Positions 13,601-26,900 of a DNA stretch of 64,000 bases are shown here, piece after piece; the stretch's first letter is position 1, and every line of letters starts with the position of its first letter. The notes under the pieces were generated by a model. It saw only the letters and a list, made by a program, of their open reading frames with translations, was not told where the DNA came from and did not search any database. The stretch is from Cyprinodon diabolis (lineage: Eukaryota; Chordata; Actinopteri; Cyprinodontiformes; Cyprinodontidae), in assembly GCA_030533445.1 (NCBI GenBank), contig CM060073.1:40036928-40100927 (forward strand). Reading direction: 5' to 3'. The position numbers and the translations under genes are program-made.

Positions 13601-16600
13601 GATGAGAGAATGGTGGTCGTAATAGAGCCAAAAAGGCCCCTTTGGTTTTTAACTGATGTTCAAAAGGTCGGAAAGTTTCCTGCGTTCTACATTCAAGTAT
13701 TTGATGCAATAGTAATATACCAAGAGGTCACGTTACACTGTTTAAAAAGCTGCAGAAAGAAAAATAAAGCATGAGTGAAAAACTGATCTTAATAATTTTA
13801 TTTATAATAGCCCCAGCAACACTAACAGCCTTTTCTAGATTTTAAGTGGTTCTGCTTGATGTTGAATGTTTTAACAGGCTTTCATTTCTAAGTTCTGTAA
13901 GCTTCATGACTGAGTTATGAGGGATACAGTTAAACAAAGAAAGTTAAACAAGTTAAAAGGGGGGTTCTACAACAAGCTCCTGTCATGTATTTAAAACTTA
14001 AACCCTCAGCCAAATCTAAAAGGCAGCAATATAGATATAACATCTACTTATACACAGATAATGATATTGTCAGATGTGCAGCATTGTTTAAGAGCTTAAG
14101 CCTTAAGAGTAAGATGAATCAGAATATGACCTGCAGTAACGCTGGAATATGTGTCTGGAAAGATGGTTGCATCAATGGATTCAGTACAATATCTGATCCA
14201 AAAATGACATCATCATATGATCATAAACTGATACTGGATTGCAGGCCAGCTGGCAGTCTTGGCTGGATTCAGGACTAAAACATCCCAAACCCTCTTTGGC
14301 TCCATATCTAAGTTATAAATCAAGTGAGATAATGACATTGTGAAATAATTAGTGTACCCCATGCCTCGGTAATTGGACCCTTTATCCCAATAAATAAGCT
14401 TTATGCAAAACCGGTACATCAGTGTGCTTCAAAGATGTTACAGGACTCGAGTTTACGCTAAATACCCTTCATTTCCTCATGTTTAGACCCATGCAACATC
14501 TGTTGTGCTTGATATGCCAACAAATGTGTGAAAATAGAAAATAGTGCAACAGATGCTTCAGTCCACACTCTGATATAAAAATCTAAAATCTGTCTTTTCT
14601 CTTTGCAAAAAAATACTTTTCTCTTTGCATATAATAATTCATGACCTGATGTTTACTGGGTCACCTTAGTTTGTTTTTTGTTTAGCATTCAACCACAAAA
14701 TGTAAGTGAGCAAATAAACAGCAGAGCAGATATGATTTGTCAGCAAGTCTTTGCAACATGATTGGCTGAATGATTATCGTGTCTTTGGTTAAATTTTATC
14801 ACCTACAAAGACATCCAGTTCAGTCATGTTTAATTAATGAGCTCCTTTACACTTGAATGAAAAACTGATGATGCGTATATCACGCATATTGATTAAATAT
14901 TTGGTATAATCAGAGCACCTGAGAGCAAATTGTAACATAACTGTTGGAGGAAGGTTTTTACTATATATGGAAGCAGAGCAGGAGCTGTATAAAAATCTTT
15001 GTTGTCAGATGTCATCTTGAAGTACAATAAAAAAACAGACATTCTGCATTAAACAAAAACAGGCCTAAAGTAGATCACATGATTAACCTGATAGAGAGGA
15101 AGACAGGGCTTCCAAACTGCATGGAGGTAATAGCTGTCTAACTTCTAATAAAAAGTAATAAATAAAGATTGAAAAACAGTTTAAAAACTTTTTCCTGATC
15201 GTGCACACTATCTGTTTCATCTTCCTTTCTACAGCTAGTTGTATAAAAGGTCTTAGAGATGGATCTAGTTTTATAAAAATTGCAAATTGAATTATTGCAT
15301 TTCCACAGTAATTATTATTATAAAGTCATTTAATATTGTTAGTTGTTTGGCTCGAAGGGGCCAACAAATGAAAATAAAAATGGGCCTTATCATAAAAAAA
15401 TAAACATCTATAACCTTTTAACAACAGACATCAGTCAGACTTTGTCAGACATAAATTAAACCTAAAAGTTGACTGTTAAGAAAAAAATTGACACTGAAAA
15501 CTATCGTAAACAGTGTGATTTTTCTTTTTGTTTAACTGAAATTATTCCTTATTGTTTTCATATAGTTTCTTACTTTTATCAGCTGTTTCCACTGCATTAG
15601 GTTTGTTTTATAACAAACTGCATTGACAGTGGTGGGACGTTGCAGCTAGGATATTAAGTCTGTTTTAATAGACTCTGAATTCCTATTAAAGGCAGCATGG
15701 AAAATGAAAATGTTTTATCCCAACTTGTTATTTTTACTGTGGTCAAATCCCTTTTTTATGCTGTAAGTCACACTGTGTAAAGTTCACTGTATGAATGTAT
15801 GAATATATTGATCTTGGACTAAACCAATGCTCAGGCCACACCACAGCATTTTCCTATTGCCATTGGCTGTCTTCAGACCCACACAGCATAAAAACACACA
15901 TCTATGCATGACTTACGTAGTCATAAGGTTAGCCTGTTTGGATCCAGTTAAAATTTTTATTTACTCTGCATTCAGGCCCATGATGTGGCAGGTTTCAGAT
16001 GAGATGAATAGAAAAACACTGGTAGTGGTAACTAATTCCCAACATCACCATCATCATCACCGCAAGCCGCAGAGTTTCTCTCCACTCCTGACTTCTACCC
16101 ACTTTGGCTCCGAAGCTGTTCTCCTCCCTTGTGTACCGACAGTGGCTGTTTTCCCACATCCTACAAGGCCATTATTCAATGGTGATACAGCAAGCCGAGG
16201 ATGATCATTCTGTAAACTGAATGAAAATAGGAGGGTTTTTTTTTGTTTTTTGGGCTTTCAGGTTACTTATTTAAAACCGAACCTCTGTGAGATTATCTAC
16301 CATCAATCATAATGAACTTCCTTATTTGTCCTTTAAAAAAATATGAAGAGAAACAATAATAATGGAATTTTGAAACGAAAAGCAGATGTAAGATCCCTGC
16401 ATGATGTCCAGTAAACCATTTCATCCTTTGTACTGGATGACATATTTCAAAGAAGAATCACACAGATTAACATCTCAGAAGGAAAAACTGCCCTGGCAGA
16501 TGAGCTATGATGTCTCTTTACAGCTTGCTATGTATTTGTCAGTCTGCATTAGTATACAGGTGTTAGCACACATTTGTTTGCTTAGTGGGAGACAGTATGA

Positions 16601-17138
16601 GAATATGCCAGATGGCTGCCTGGTTTTGGAGTAAAGCTATTATTTTTCAAAGCATAGTATTTTATCAGAGAAAATATGCTCACTGCACTGGCTGCTCCAT
16701 TATTTATAGCTTCTCCACATTTATCTCATTTTTTCTAAAGTTGTTTGCTGTGCTTTCCGACCGCTCCTTTCCTACTCCCTCATTTTCAGTCCCTCTGTCT
16801 TTAGTTCTCTCCCATACTTCCCTCCACCCATGTGGAAAAGTTGTTGATTTTGGTAAAATCCCTAGAAGACACAGTCATCAAAGAGTGTTTAGACCATCAA
16901 AAGATCTAATTTTGATGTTGTAGCAACTCTTTTTGATTGCACTACATTTAATGACCATAATTCTGTGGGCGATTGCGTTGTGTAAGCAGAGAACAGATGG
17001 CTCAGAGAGAGTATTTAACAACCAAATGACTTGTTTTTTACATGAAGAGCTGACAATGCACTTGAATTTTATGTGATTCTAGTTTTAGTCTTTTGTAGGT
17101 CTTTAACATTTCTTTTTTTCCCTCCCCTCTTTCCTTAG

Positions 17139-17935
17139 GCATCATTCACCAGATGAAGGGGGACTATGAGACTGCACTGAAGCTACATAAAACACACCTG
17201 GCCATTGCTCAGGAGCTGAATGACTATGCCGCCCAGGGCAGGGCGTATGGCAACATGGGCAATGCCTACAATGCTCTTGGAGCCTTTGACCAAGCAGTTC
17301 GTTATCACCGACAGGAGCTGCAAATCTCAATGGAGGTCAATGACCGTGCCTCCCAGGCCTCCACACATGGCAACTTGGCTGTGGCATACCAAGCCCTTGG
17401 GGCTCATGACCGTGCTCTACAGCATTACCAGAATCACCTCAACATTGCTCGAGAGCTCCGAGATGTCCAGAGTGAAGCAAGGGCTCTTGGAAACCTGGGA
17501 AACTTCCACTGCTCTCGAGGAGAGTTTCCTCAAGCTGTGCCATACTATGAGCAGTACCTCAGACTTTCCCCTGAACTCCAGGACATGGAAAGTGAAGGGA
17601 AAGTTTGCCACAATCTGGGATACGCTCACTACTGCCTGGGAAACTACCAAGATGCCGTCAAATACTATGAGCAGGATCTTGCTTTGGCCAAGGACCTTCA
17701 TGACAAACTGAGCCAAGCCAAGGCTTATTGTAACCTTGGTTTGGCTTTTAAGGCCTTGGGAGACTTTACTAAGGCAGAGGAATGTCAGAAGTATCTTCTA
17801 TCACTAGCACAGTCCCTGAACAATGCACAGGCTCGCTTTAGAGCTCTAGGGAACTTAGGAGACATATTTGTCTGTAAAAAAGACGTGACGGGGGCCATTC
17901 AGTTTTATGAGCAGCAACTGGCCTTAGCTCACCAG
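17139..17935 (+). CDS. ttc28: ttc28 exon a: TPR repeats
   Basis: The exon follows a long pyrimidine tract ending TTCCTTAG and stops before GTAAGA. It starts with two bases completing a split codon, then reads [20 protein letters not shown] and ends AHQ in phase 0 (265 full codons). It encodes the second half of one TPR and six further repeats (cores [88 protein letters not shown]). No stop or frameshift. Since the exon begins mid-repeat and mid-codon, at least one upstream TPR exon must lie outside the window. Open frames in the other phases over this exon are shadows. Confidence 0.97.
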
Positions 17936-20900
17936 GTAAGATCAATATTTGATGCTCTGATGTAGTTTGCCTACAATGAGATGAGGTAGTATTCACAGTT
18001 TTTATAAAGTCCTTCATATTTATATATATCTTTCTTAAAAACACCAAACAGCTGGCTGTAGTTTTGGCACAGAAGCAAAACAACAATTTTTTTTTATTAT
18101 GTTTTATACCACTGATTCCCTTTTTGATCCATTAATGAGCATAATTAACTGGTATCAGCGAGCCCCAGCCTATACAAATACTTTGTCCAAATGCATCTAA
18201 TGACACATAGTCAATGTAATCCAAATGAAATTATCCATTTTAAAGAAACAATATTTGCTTCCAACCTATGTAACATGATTTTAGTTAAGCATGTACTTAT
18301 TTTGTCACTTATTTCATAACAACATTCATTGATTTAACTAAATGTAACGGTGCTTATCAATTAATTCATTAACTGCCTTGTTAACTTCCATTTGGTTGAC
18401 TAGGCAGTTTAAGGGTTATAGCAACCCATTTTTTACCTTCAATACCTGAAAAGTAGCTGCCTGCAGCACCAAACAACCCCTCCCTGAGACTTCTCTCTTG
18501 CCTAAGCAGCAGCTTGCTTTCAGTTTGTAATCTGTTTTGTTATTTAACCTGAATTATTTTACAGTCATTTTTGTGTTGTCACAACTCTAACAGTTTTTCC
18601 AAAAGATCACACACCATTTGTGGAGCTTAAATAGCACCACACATGACTGAAAGATTTGAAAAGTGACTCACTGTGCAGCAGAGGAAATCTACTTACAAAT
18701 CTACATACAAAGCGGAGAATTAAAGGATGTCAATATTTTAGGTTCTTTGTGCAAATTTCCTGTAAATCAAATGCATTACAATCTAATGCAGAGATGGGTA
18801 ATCCAGGGTCAGTAAGTAAAATGCAGCCATTTGCATTTAAACCCCACAGCTCGTCGGTCTTTGGGGACAGGTGTTCAGCCACTTTTAGATGCATCTCTGC
18901 TTCAACACATCTGACTCATATATGAGCATGCTAGCAGAGCTCTGTGGTGCTTAACCCCATGCTATTGAGGTAGTTGAGCCATTTGATTCAGCTGTTTGAA
19001 GCAAAAGACAAATCTTGAAGTTGGTGGACTCTGGATTGAGGAGCTTGTATCTAGATTTGAGCTTGAGACCACTAGTTTAAAATCATCTGGAGAGCAGGTT
19101 TTTTTTTTTACTTTATGAAGCTGTGTTTACTGACCTCTGCCCAAATAATTTAAGTGCCAAAAGTATCAATATTTTATTTTAGCCCACAAAGATCTGGTGT
19201 TTATCTGCACATACCTTCCTATGTAATTCTTTAGCTCAATTTATTTCTTATAAAAGGGAATGTGATTTTGTGTCAGGGCCTAGAAAGACCCTAGAGCAGG
19301 AATCAAACCCACCATGCCGCTCCTTAAAATGAAATGTTATCTAGAATGTTGCGATGAAGACATGTTTCTCCATGTTTCTCCTCTTCTTTGATTACTTTAG
19401 AACATCTGCTGTATATATAGTTGGATGGAGGCCAACTGATGCAAAAAGAGATGCATATTGCTAAGATCTGTTGAACATAAGGCCTGTTTTTCAGTTTTGT
19501 CCCCAAAAAAAAAATTCCGATATTGAGTGCAAAATTGTTAGATAATTTAGGAACGTGGCGAACAATAACTGTCCTTTACTTTTATTATAGGTCAAGGAAC
19601 GCAGAATGGAGGCCTGTGCATATGCTGCCCTTGGGGCCACCTACAGACTGGTGCAGAAGTATGACAAAGCTTTGGGCTACCACACCCAGGAACTTGAAGT
19701 ATATCAAGAGCTCGGCGACATCTCAGGAGAGTGCAAAGCCCATGGCCACCTGGCAGCGGTGTACATGGCCCTGGGCAAGTATGCCATGGCCTTTAAGAGC
19801 TACGAGGAGCAGTTAGAGCTTGGACGCAGGTTGAAAGATCCCGTCGTGGAGGCACAGGTTTATGGAAACATGGGCATCACAAAAATGAATGTAGGGGTGA
19901 TGGAGGAAGCTATCGGCTACCTGGAGCAGCAGCTAGCTACTTTGCAGCAGCTGAGTGGAAATGAAGCAGTAATGGACCGGGGCAGGGCCTATGGAAACCT
20001 TGGAGACTGCTATGAGGCTTTGGGAGACTTTGAGGAAGCCATCAAATATTATGATCAGTACTTGTCAGTGGCACAGAGCCTTAATCGCATGCAGGACCAA
20101 GAGAAAGCCTACAGAGGCCTGGGTAATGGGCACAGGTAAGTCCAGGAAACCATTTTCAATTTTTTTCAAATGTTTATGTAGCTATAACTCAGGTTTTACG
20201 AGGAAACCAAGTACTTTTAATTCAATTTATCTCTTTATATGCACATTGTCAAGACCAGAAATAGTTAGAAACGACTTTGATAAGAAGTGCTTGGATGTGA
20301 ATCTGGTACGAGCTCTGTCAGCAGAAACCTACTGATGCTGGTATTAAATATATGCAAAGAGGTTTGGTGAGCAGATGTCTCTGAATAGGGAAAGCTCTGC
20401 TATTTCAAAACAAGTTCCTGCATATTATGTCTGGTTTCTGCACAGATGATAGAAACATGGGAGGCTACACAGCAAAAAGAAAAACACAAACAGCTTTTCT
20501 CCCAAAAGCCTCATTTCAGAGGTGATTTTCTTCTTATTGTGCTGCATGAGCTTGGCACTGCAGCAGTCACACACACAGCTGTATTTGCCATGCATGAGTT
20601 CAGAAGGGAATAATAGACATCACATGCAAACCCTTCTCATCTTTCTGCAGCTCTCAGTCAAGCAGATATGTTATCACACAATGTTAATTAAGCTGAAGGT
20701 TTTTTTTTTTTGTTATGCTTCATTTTAACTGCCTTCTAGCAACCAAGAGTGCGTTTGAGAGACTGAATAAAGTATTTTTGAATACAGTAAAGATAAATAA
20801 AAAATGTTGAGGAAATGAATGCCCTATAAGATATTATTGGAAATAATGTCTTGTTAAAAGATTCACCAGTTTTTTGGGTTTTTTTGTAAAGCTTTGACCA

Positions 20901-23900
20901 TTTTTGTACCAGCTGGAGCCACTTCTGCTTTCTTTTAAAACATTAACTAACAGCATTCAGATTGTTATTCATATCGTTGCTGTCATACATGGTTGCTAAT
21001 TATCTAGAGGCCACTTCACTCTGTCAGTGTTAGAAAACGGTCACCCTTATGGCTGCTGTAGGTATTGGTTAAAAATGTCAAGAATTGATTAGATTCCGAT
21101 TCTCAATATTTAGAATACTTTTTTTTTATCTGTTCTGATTTCAAATTAGATTTGTGGTTTTAAAAATATATTTTTCTAGCCATTACCAGAATTACATGAT
21201 TGTTTAGTTATGTAAAATATTGATGCGTGTATTATATAAACATTCTAAAAACATATTATTGAAATAATTGTAGTCAATAGTGGCTGAAAGAAAAGTGGAT
21301 AATTCATAAAAAAATTCATTCCTATTCTGATTCTTAATGGTCAATTAGATTTATTTTCAGGAATTTGATTTTTTTTTCCGTGTGCATGTTCCCACTGCTT
21401 TCAAAACGTTTTCTATATCTGACATCAGTGTGAACTGTGGCTCCAAACTGACCTGCATGTTCATAAGAACAATAGGAGCATATTCCCCAGCAGGACTACA
21501 GTAAACAGAGCGAAATAGGTGTTATGGTTTAAGTGCACCACATAAGCCTTTTATTGTGTCAGCGGGTGCTGTTTGGAAAACACAGGACTAAAAGGGCAGT
21601 GAAAATCTTTATTGTGGCATTTCAGGGAGATGACTGCAATTTTAGCACAATGCACTGTTTGGATGTGGAGATGCAGTCAGCAGCTGTAGGGCAGGAATTT
21701 TAACAACTTCATAAAGACCGAGTTTATTACGAATTTTAACATGTTGAGGACAATTTTTAAACGTATACGTCAGCGCCCATTATCTCTAACTCTAAAGGCA
21801 GAAGATTAGACAGTAGCAGATGATCACATGCCTGTTAACCTCTAGCATTTTAAAGTCCTATGTTTGTATTGTTGTATATTTAACAATACAAACGATGTTC
21901 TACATCCAGACTCTTTCTAATAGCAATGTCTGTTTTGCTAACTGCTACTGTTTTCTCCTGGGTGGTGCTCAGTATTGGGGAATGCAAATGTGGCTCCAAT
22001 ATGACTCGAAAAAGTCAGATATTCACCATGTTTAAGTGTTTCAACTCAAAAACCTCACTTGATAACTTGACTCCAAGAATATCAGAATTGCCTGTAGTGG
22101 GATCAGGGTCTAAGATTTTATAGTGTGAATTTGATTATCCTTAAGAAGAAAGATTATTATGTTAAATGTATGGTGTAGATTCCAACATTCAGCTGATTGT
22201 AATGTTCCATAGTAGACAGACTAATGCTCAATGATCAGAAAAGCAATAACAATTTTACTATATTCAATTTACAGTAGCCTTCCTGTTGAGCGGTTAAATT
22301 CTTGCTCTCTCTCCCACAGCCTAAATGAATCTAAGGCATGTCTTGGTATGCCATGGATACAAAACACTTCTAGGCTTTCTAAATTAATAGTTTCCACACT
22401 GAAGAGTGTTGTTGTTTCCACAAACTAGTTGCAATGAAAATCTGTGCATTCCCTTATTTAATAGTTGGGTTTCCAAATGGTCATTTGGCCAGATGATAAA
22501 GCTGAATCCACAGATTTTGTTTACTGGAGAATTTTTCAATTATTCTCCAGTCATTTAAAACTTTAACTTCTTAATATAAAGACTCAATAAAACATGTCTG
22601 ATGATTTGTGTGAACAGTTTTTACTATTTTTTGTTCTTTATCGTACTCATGCTGGCTGTCTGCTTTCATTCCCAGGGCAATGGGCAATCTACAGCAGTCG
22701 CTGGTGTGTTTCGAAAAACGACTAGTTGTGGCACATGAACTGGGGGAGTGTGGAGGCAAGGCCCAGGCCTACGGCGAGCTAGGTGCGCTCCACAGCCAAT
22801 TAGGCAACTACGAGCAGGCCATTTCCTGCCTGGAACGTCAGCTGGCCATCGCACGCGAAACCCAGGACAGACTCCTGGAGGGTGATGCCAGCTGCGGTTT
22901 GGGGGCAGTGTACCAATCCATGGGAGAGTATGAGACGGCCCTGCGATGCCACCAAAGCGACCTGGAGATTGCAGAAGAAGCAGGCAGTACCACACGTCAG
23001 GCCCGGGCCTATGGCAACTTGGGCCTTACCTATGAGTCACTCGGCAATTATGAGCGAGCGGTGGTTTTCCAAGAACAGCACCTAAGTGTGGCGGCTCAGA
23101 CTAATGACCTGGCTGCCAAGACACTGGCCTATGGGAGCCTGGGGCGAACACATCATGCACTGCAGAACTACTCACAAGCTGTCATGTACCTGCAGGAAGG
23201 TAAGTGAGCAAAAGGGGAGCATGGGAGATGGTTTCCTTTGTTGCTTGAGCTTATAGGCTTAGAGGTTGTGAATTCATGAATATAAAATCCTGAGCCTATT
23301 TATTGTTAAGCCTTTGCAACTCTTTTATTAGGATGTGCCCGTGTTTGGGTGTTTGTGCACGCTTGAGTGCATGTGTGTTTTGTGCTTTTGTACTTAAGCG
23401 ATATACGTACACAGGAGGATTTTGAGTGCGCTTCATGCATTTGTGTTTGTCTTCAGAGCTACATAGGTATAGCATTTGAGTAGGTCTGTCTGTACAAACC
23501 TATCGAAATGTTCTCAAAGTATTTCAGCTATTTACTGCCCTGTTTTCCTCACAGTTTCATATCTTCCTTCTCAGAGCTGCCAAAAGATCATTTTCACACA
23601 TCGGCTGTCAGAGTCCTGCCTCTTATGCTTCATTTTCCCCTTATATGTTAGTGTGGAAAATAAACCTGCAGCATGACCTTTTAAAATGTTATTTTAGTGA
23701 CAGTGCATAAAGTTCTTGTTCCAAAGGTTTGCTGCATTAGGAATGCTGTGTATGTCCACACTAGACTTTTAGGGTGTGAGAAATCAACTTACATTTTAGA
23801 ATGATTTTTCTGGAGTGCCCAAATTTGTTCATAATTACAAAAATATAAAAATGCACCTGGTTTTCTTTTTATTTAGTAGATGCTAAATTCAGGAGAAATT

Positions 23901-26900
23901 GTTAATTTTTGTGGAGATGCTGGAATTTATGATTTATGATGAAAATTAGTGTGGAGAGGAAATTGACACAGTGGGAATTTGTGGTTACTTTATTTTCTAT
24001 ACAGCTAAAAAATCACTTCTTTTCTGGCATGCCATTGAAATGCTGTTGGCTGAACAAACACTCCAAAAGCCCTAGAGGTTTTTATCAAACCTCTAGGGCT
24101 TGATACCTGAGACCAGTCTATGCCTACTCCACATGATGATATTTATGGGCTATAAATTCAAGCACATCTCTTAGACCTTAACATGTGGTTAAACCCAACA
24201 GCACTGAAGCCTCTCTGAAAACAAGATTTCTGCTTTTAAATCTGCAGAAAGAAAATAATGCAGAGGGACAAACACCTTCCATCTTTCCACCGTCTTCTCT
24301 AAGAGTTAGGTGGGTTTTCTGTGGCCCACACACTCACTGCAGGCCTTCTTGCTGAGCTTTAATGGAAACAAAGAAGACAGGCCATTCTGTCTCCACCCAG
24401 TCCCAGTGTTGTCCCCCCACGCCGTCCTTGTATTTTTTTTCCTCATTTTGGCTTTGAACAAGAACAGCGCCTTCACTATCCTTGACAGCCAATTATTCCT
24501 GGCCAACGTATCCAAGCTGAAAAGTTGCCTTATTCTTTCTCTCTCAGATACTACTGCTTTTTTTCTTCTTTTTTTTTTCTTTTTATGCTTGTTTATGTGT
24601 TTTGGAGAAGAACAAGAGAGGAGCTTCTCGTAACTACTGAAGCTACAGCTGAAATTACTTGACCTTCAAACCGCCGTGTGTTTGTGTATGCTTGATGGCG
24701 ATTCTGTGTCGGGCAAAATCCCATAATGACTAGCCTTCAGTAGGCCACACAACATTATATAGAAAACTGCCAAGGAGATAATACAGCTTCTCTTGTAGTT
24801 TTCTTGTAATGACAAATTATGTTAAAGAGTTGTTTTTTTTTAACACCAAGATGCATTTAGCTTTTAACAAGATCAATACTGTCATTAAAGCAGCGCGGTC
24901 CTTGTGCCAACTATTGGCTGTTTTACAGTTTCCTCATGGTTGCTTCATTGAATAACTAACAAAATGTATGTATATTCAGTCACTAACCATGAATAAAACT
25001 ACTTCATTGGAAACAGACTCATCTAAAACTTAAATTCTATTTAAATATGCATTCTTTCTTTTTTTTTGAGCAGAAATAAATTGAATCTTAGAGTCTAAAC
25101 GGTCTGCATTGTCAGAGAGGTTAACATTAGAGAAGGGATACTCCAAAATTCTTCATGTTCCTGAAAGCATCCATAGGTATAGGGTGATTGTTTAAAAGCT
25201 CTAAGTGGAATGCAGACCTTACAAAACTTATACCACCTGACAAAACAAGCTTATATCTAATGTCAGGTTCTACCTTTAATCAAGGAAATGGGTTTTATTA
25301 ACCTGACTCCGCCAGATGGATTTGCTGGATTTGCTCCGCATATCCATCTGGAAACCTTCCGTTGAAGTAATTTTGGGAAGGGGCAAAAATACTGGTTAGC
25401 TGATTGGCCTATGCTGGTGATAGACGGGCCAAATAAACCAATCAGATCAACGGAGCATATGACGTACTAACAGAGCGACGACGAAAACACAACCACAAGC
25501 CAGGCACAAACCAATTGATAGATCAAACTCTTGCCGAAACCAGTCGGGAGAAGAGCAAAAACATATTTTCCTCTGAGAAAAGCCTTCAGAGCAGTGTTTT
25601 GCTCTTCTTTCAGTGAAGAAATACTCTGTAATTCCGATAAAACTTGCTCGATAGCCACGCTAACGCTAGTTTCATCGGCTGAAGCCGCCTTTTTCTTTAG
25701 ACTGAACTGTCGCGCTTCTTGTTGAGTCACACCTCAACCTGCCTCAAAGGCAACGCTGATTGGACGTTTCGTTTGGTAAACGGCTCCAAATTTTCTTTAA
25801 CGGAGAGTCTCCAGACTGACCTGCGAGTGAAAGCTTGCGAGATCAGGATGGTCTCACGAGGCTAGGGTTTTATGAAATATTTAACAATTATTCAGAGCCT
25901 TCATATCTATTTATTGAAATCATTTTCTTCACTTTTTATTGTTTTCAACAAATGGAAAGCATCAGAAAACATCAAGGAAAAGGTGCTAGACAACATATTG
26001 ATGCTACTATTATAACATTTCCATAGATCCCCATTCTATGTATCTTTTTAATAAAGCTTTTTATTGTTGACAGTCTTAAATAGGGCATACCCTGAAATAG
26101 AGGTTGCTCATCTCAGTCTTGTCTCTGGTGGTTAAATGAAGGTAAAACTTATCATTTTCAAAAATTGAGTTCAGTGCCCAGTTGAGGCATTTCATCAATG
26201 GCTGCTATGTGTATCAAACAGTTTGAATATAGTAGAAATAAAGTTAATAAAAATGTCTGATGCCTTATAACAGGCAGATTTTTGTGACTGATATTTCAAT
26301 CATTATTTTTAGGCTGTAGTGGCCTTTATTTTGTTATTTTTTAAGGTATAGAGATAGGAAAGTGGGTCACAAGAGAGGGGACCGACATTGGGCAAAGGTC
26401 AGCAGGACTGGGACTCAAATCTGCGACAGCTGGTATATGGGTGATGTGCTCTACCTCCACACCATAGCAGCAACCCTGTGACTTATATTTCATCCATTTA
26501 TGAACCGTACTGCTCCTTTTTTATTAATAATGCAGCAAATTGTACAAACAGACAATGCATCATAACCAGAAGGTTCTATGTCTAAAGTTAGCATCTATGG
26601 AATTTTAATACAGTCAGGACAGGTCAGAAACAAGAAGCATTGCATTTGATACTTTTTAGGGAAGAAGAGGTTTGGACATAACACATTAAATTTCAATGAG
26701 AACTTTATCCGCTTGATGGTTACACTCAGTTTTAAATCAATACTGCTTTGGGCTTTCGCTGCAGCCAGGAAATATTCCATTAATAGAGAGAAAAATTTGA
26801 AGAGTAGCAACTTATCCTCCCCTAACATCATAAAAGTACCTAGAGAAAGACCTTTTTACAAACAGAGTATCTAACTGAACATGTAGCCTTGTGCAGGAAA

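Noticed and set aside
15827..16204. 125-codon frame with a six-histidine run
   Set aside because: The His run comes from a CATCACCATCATCATCACC microsatellite; no homology or exon signals.
17220..17716. Long open frames in other phases over TPR exon a
   Set aside because: Shadows of the ttc28 exon; they lose the TPR pattern and do not continue across the splice sites.
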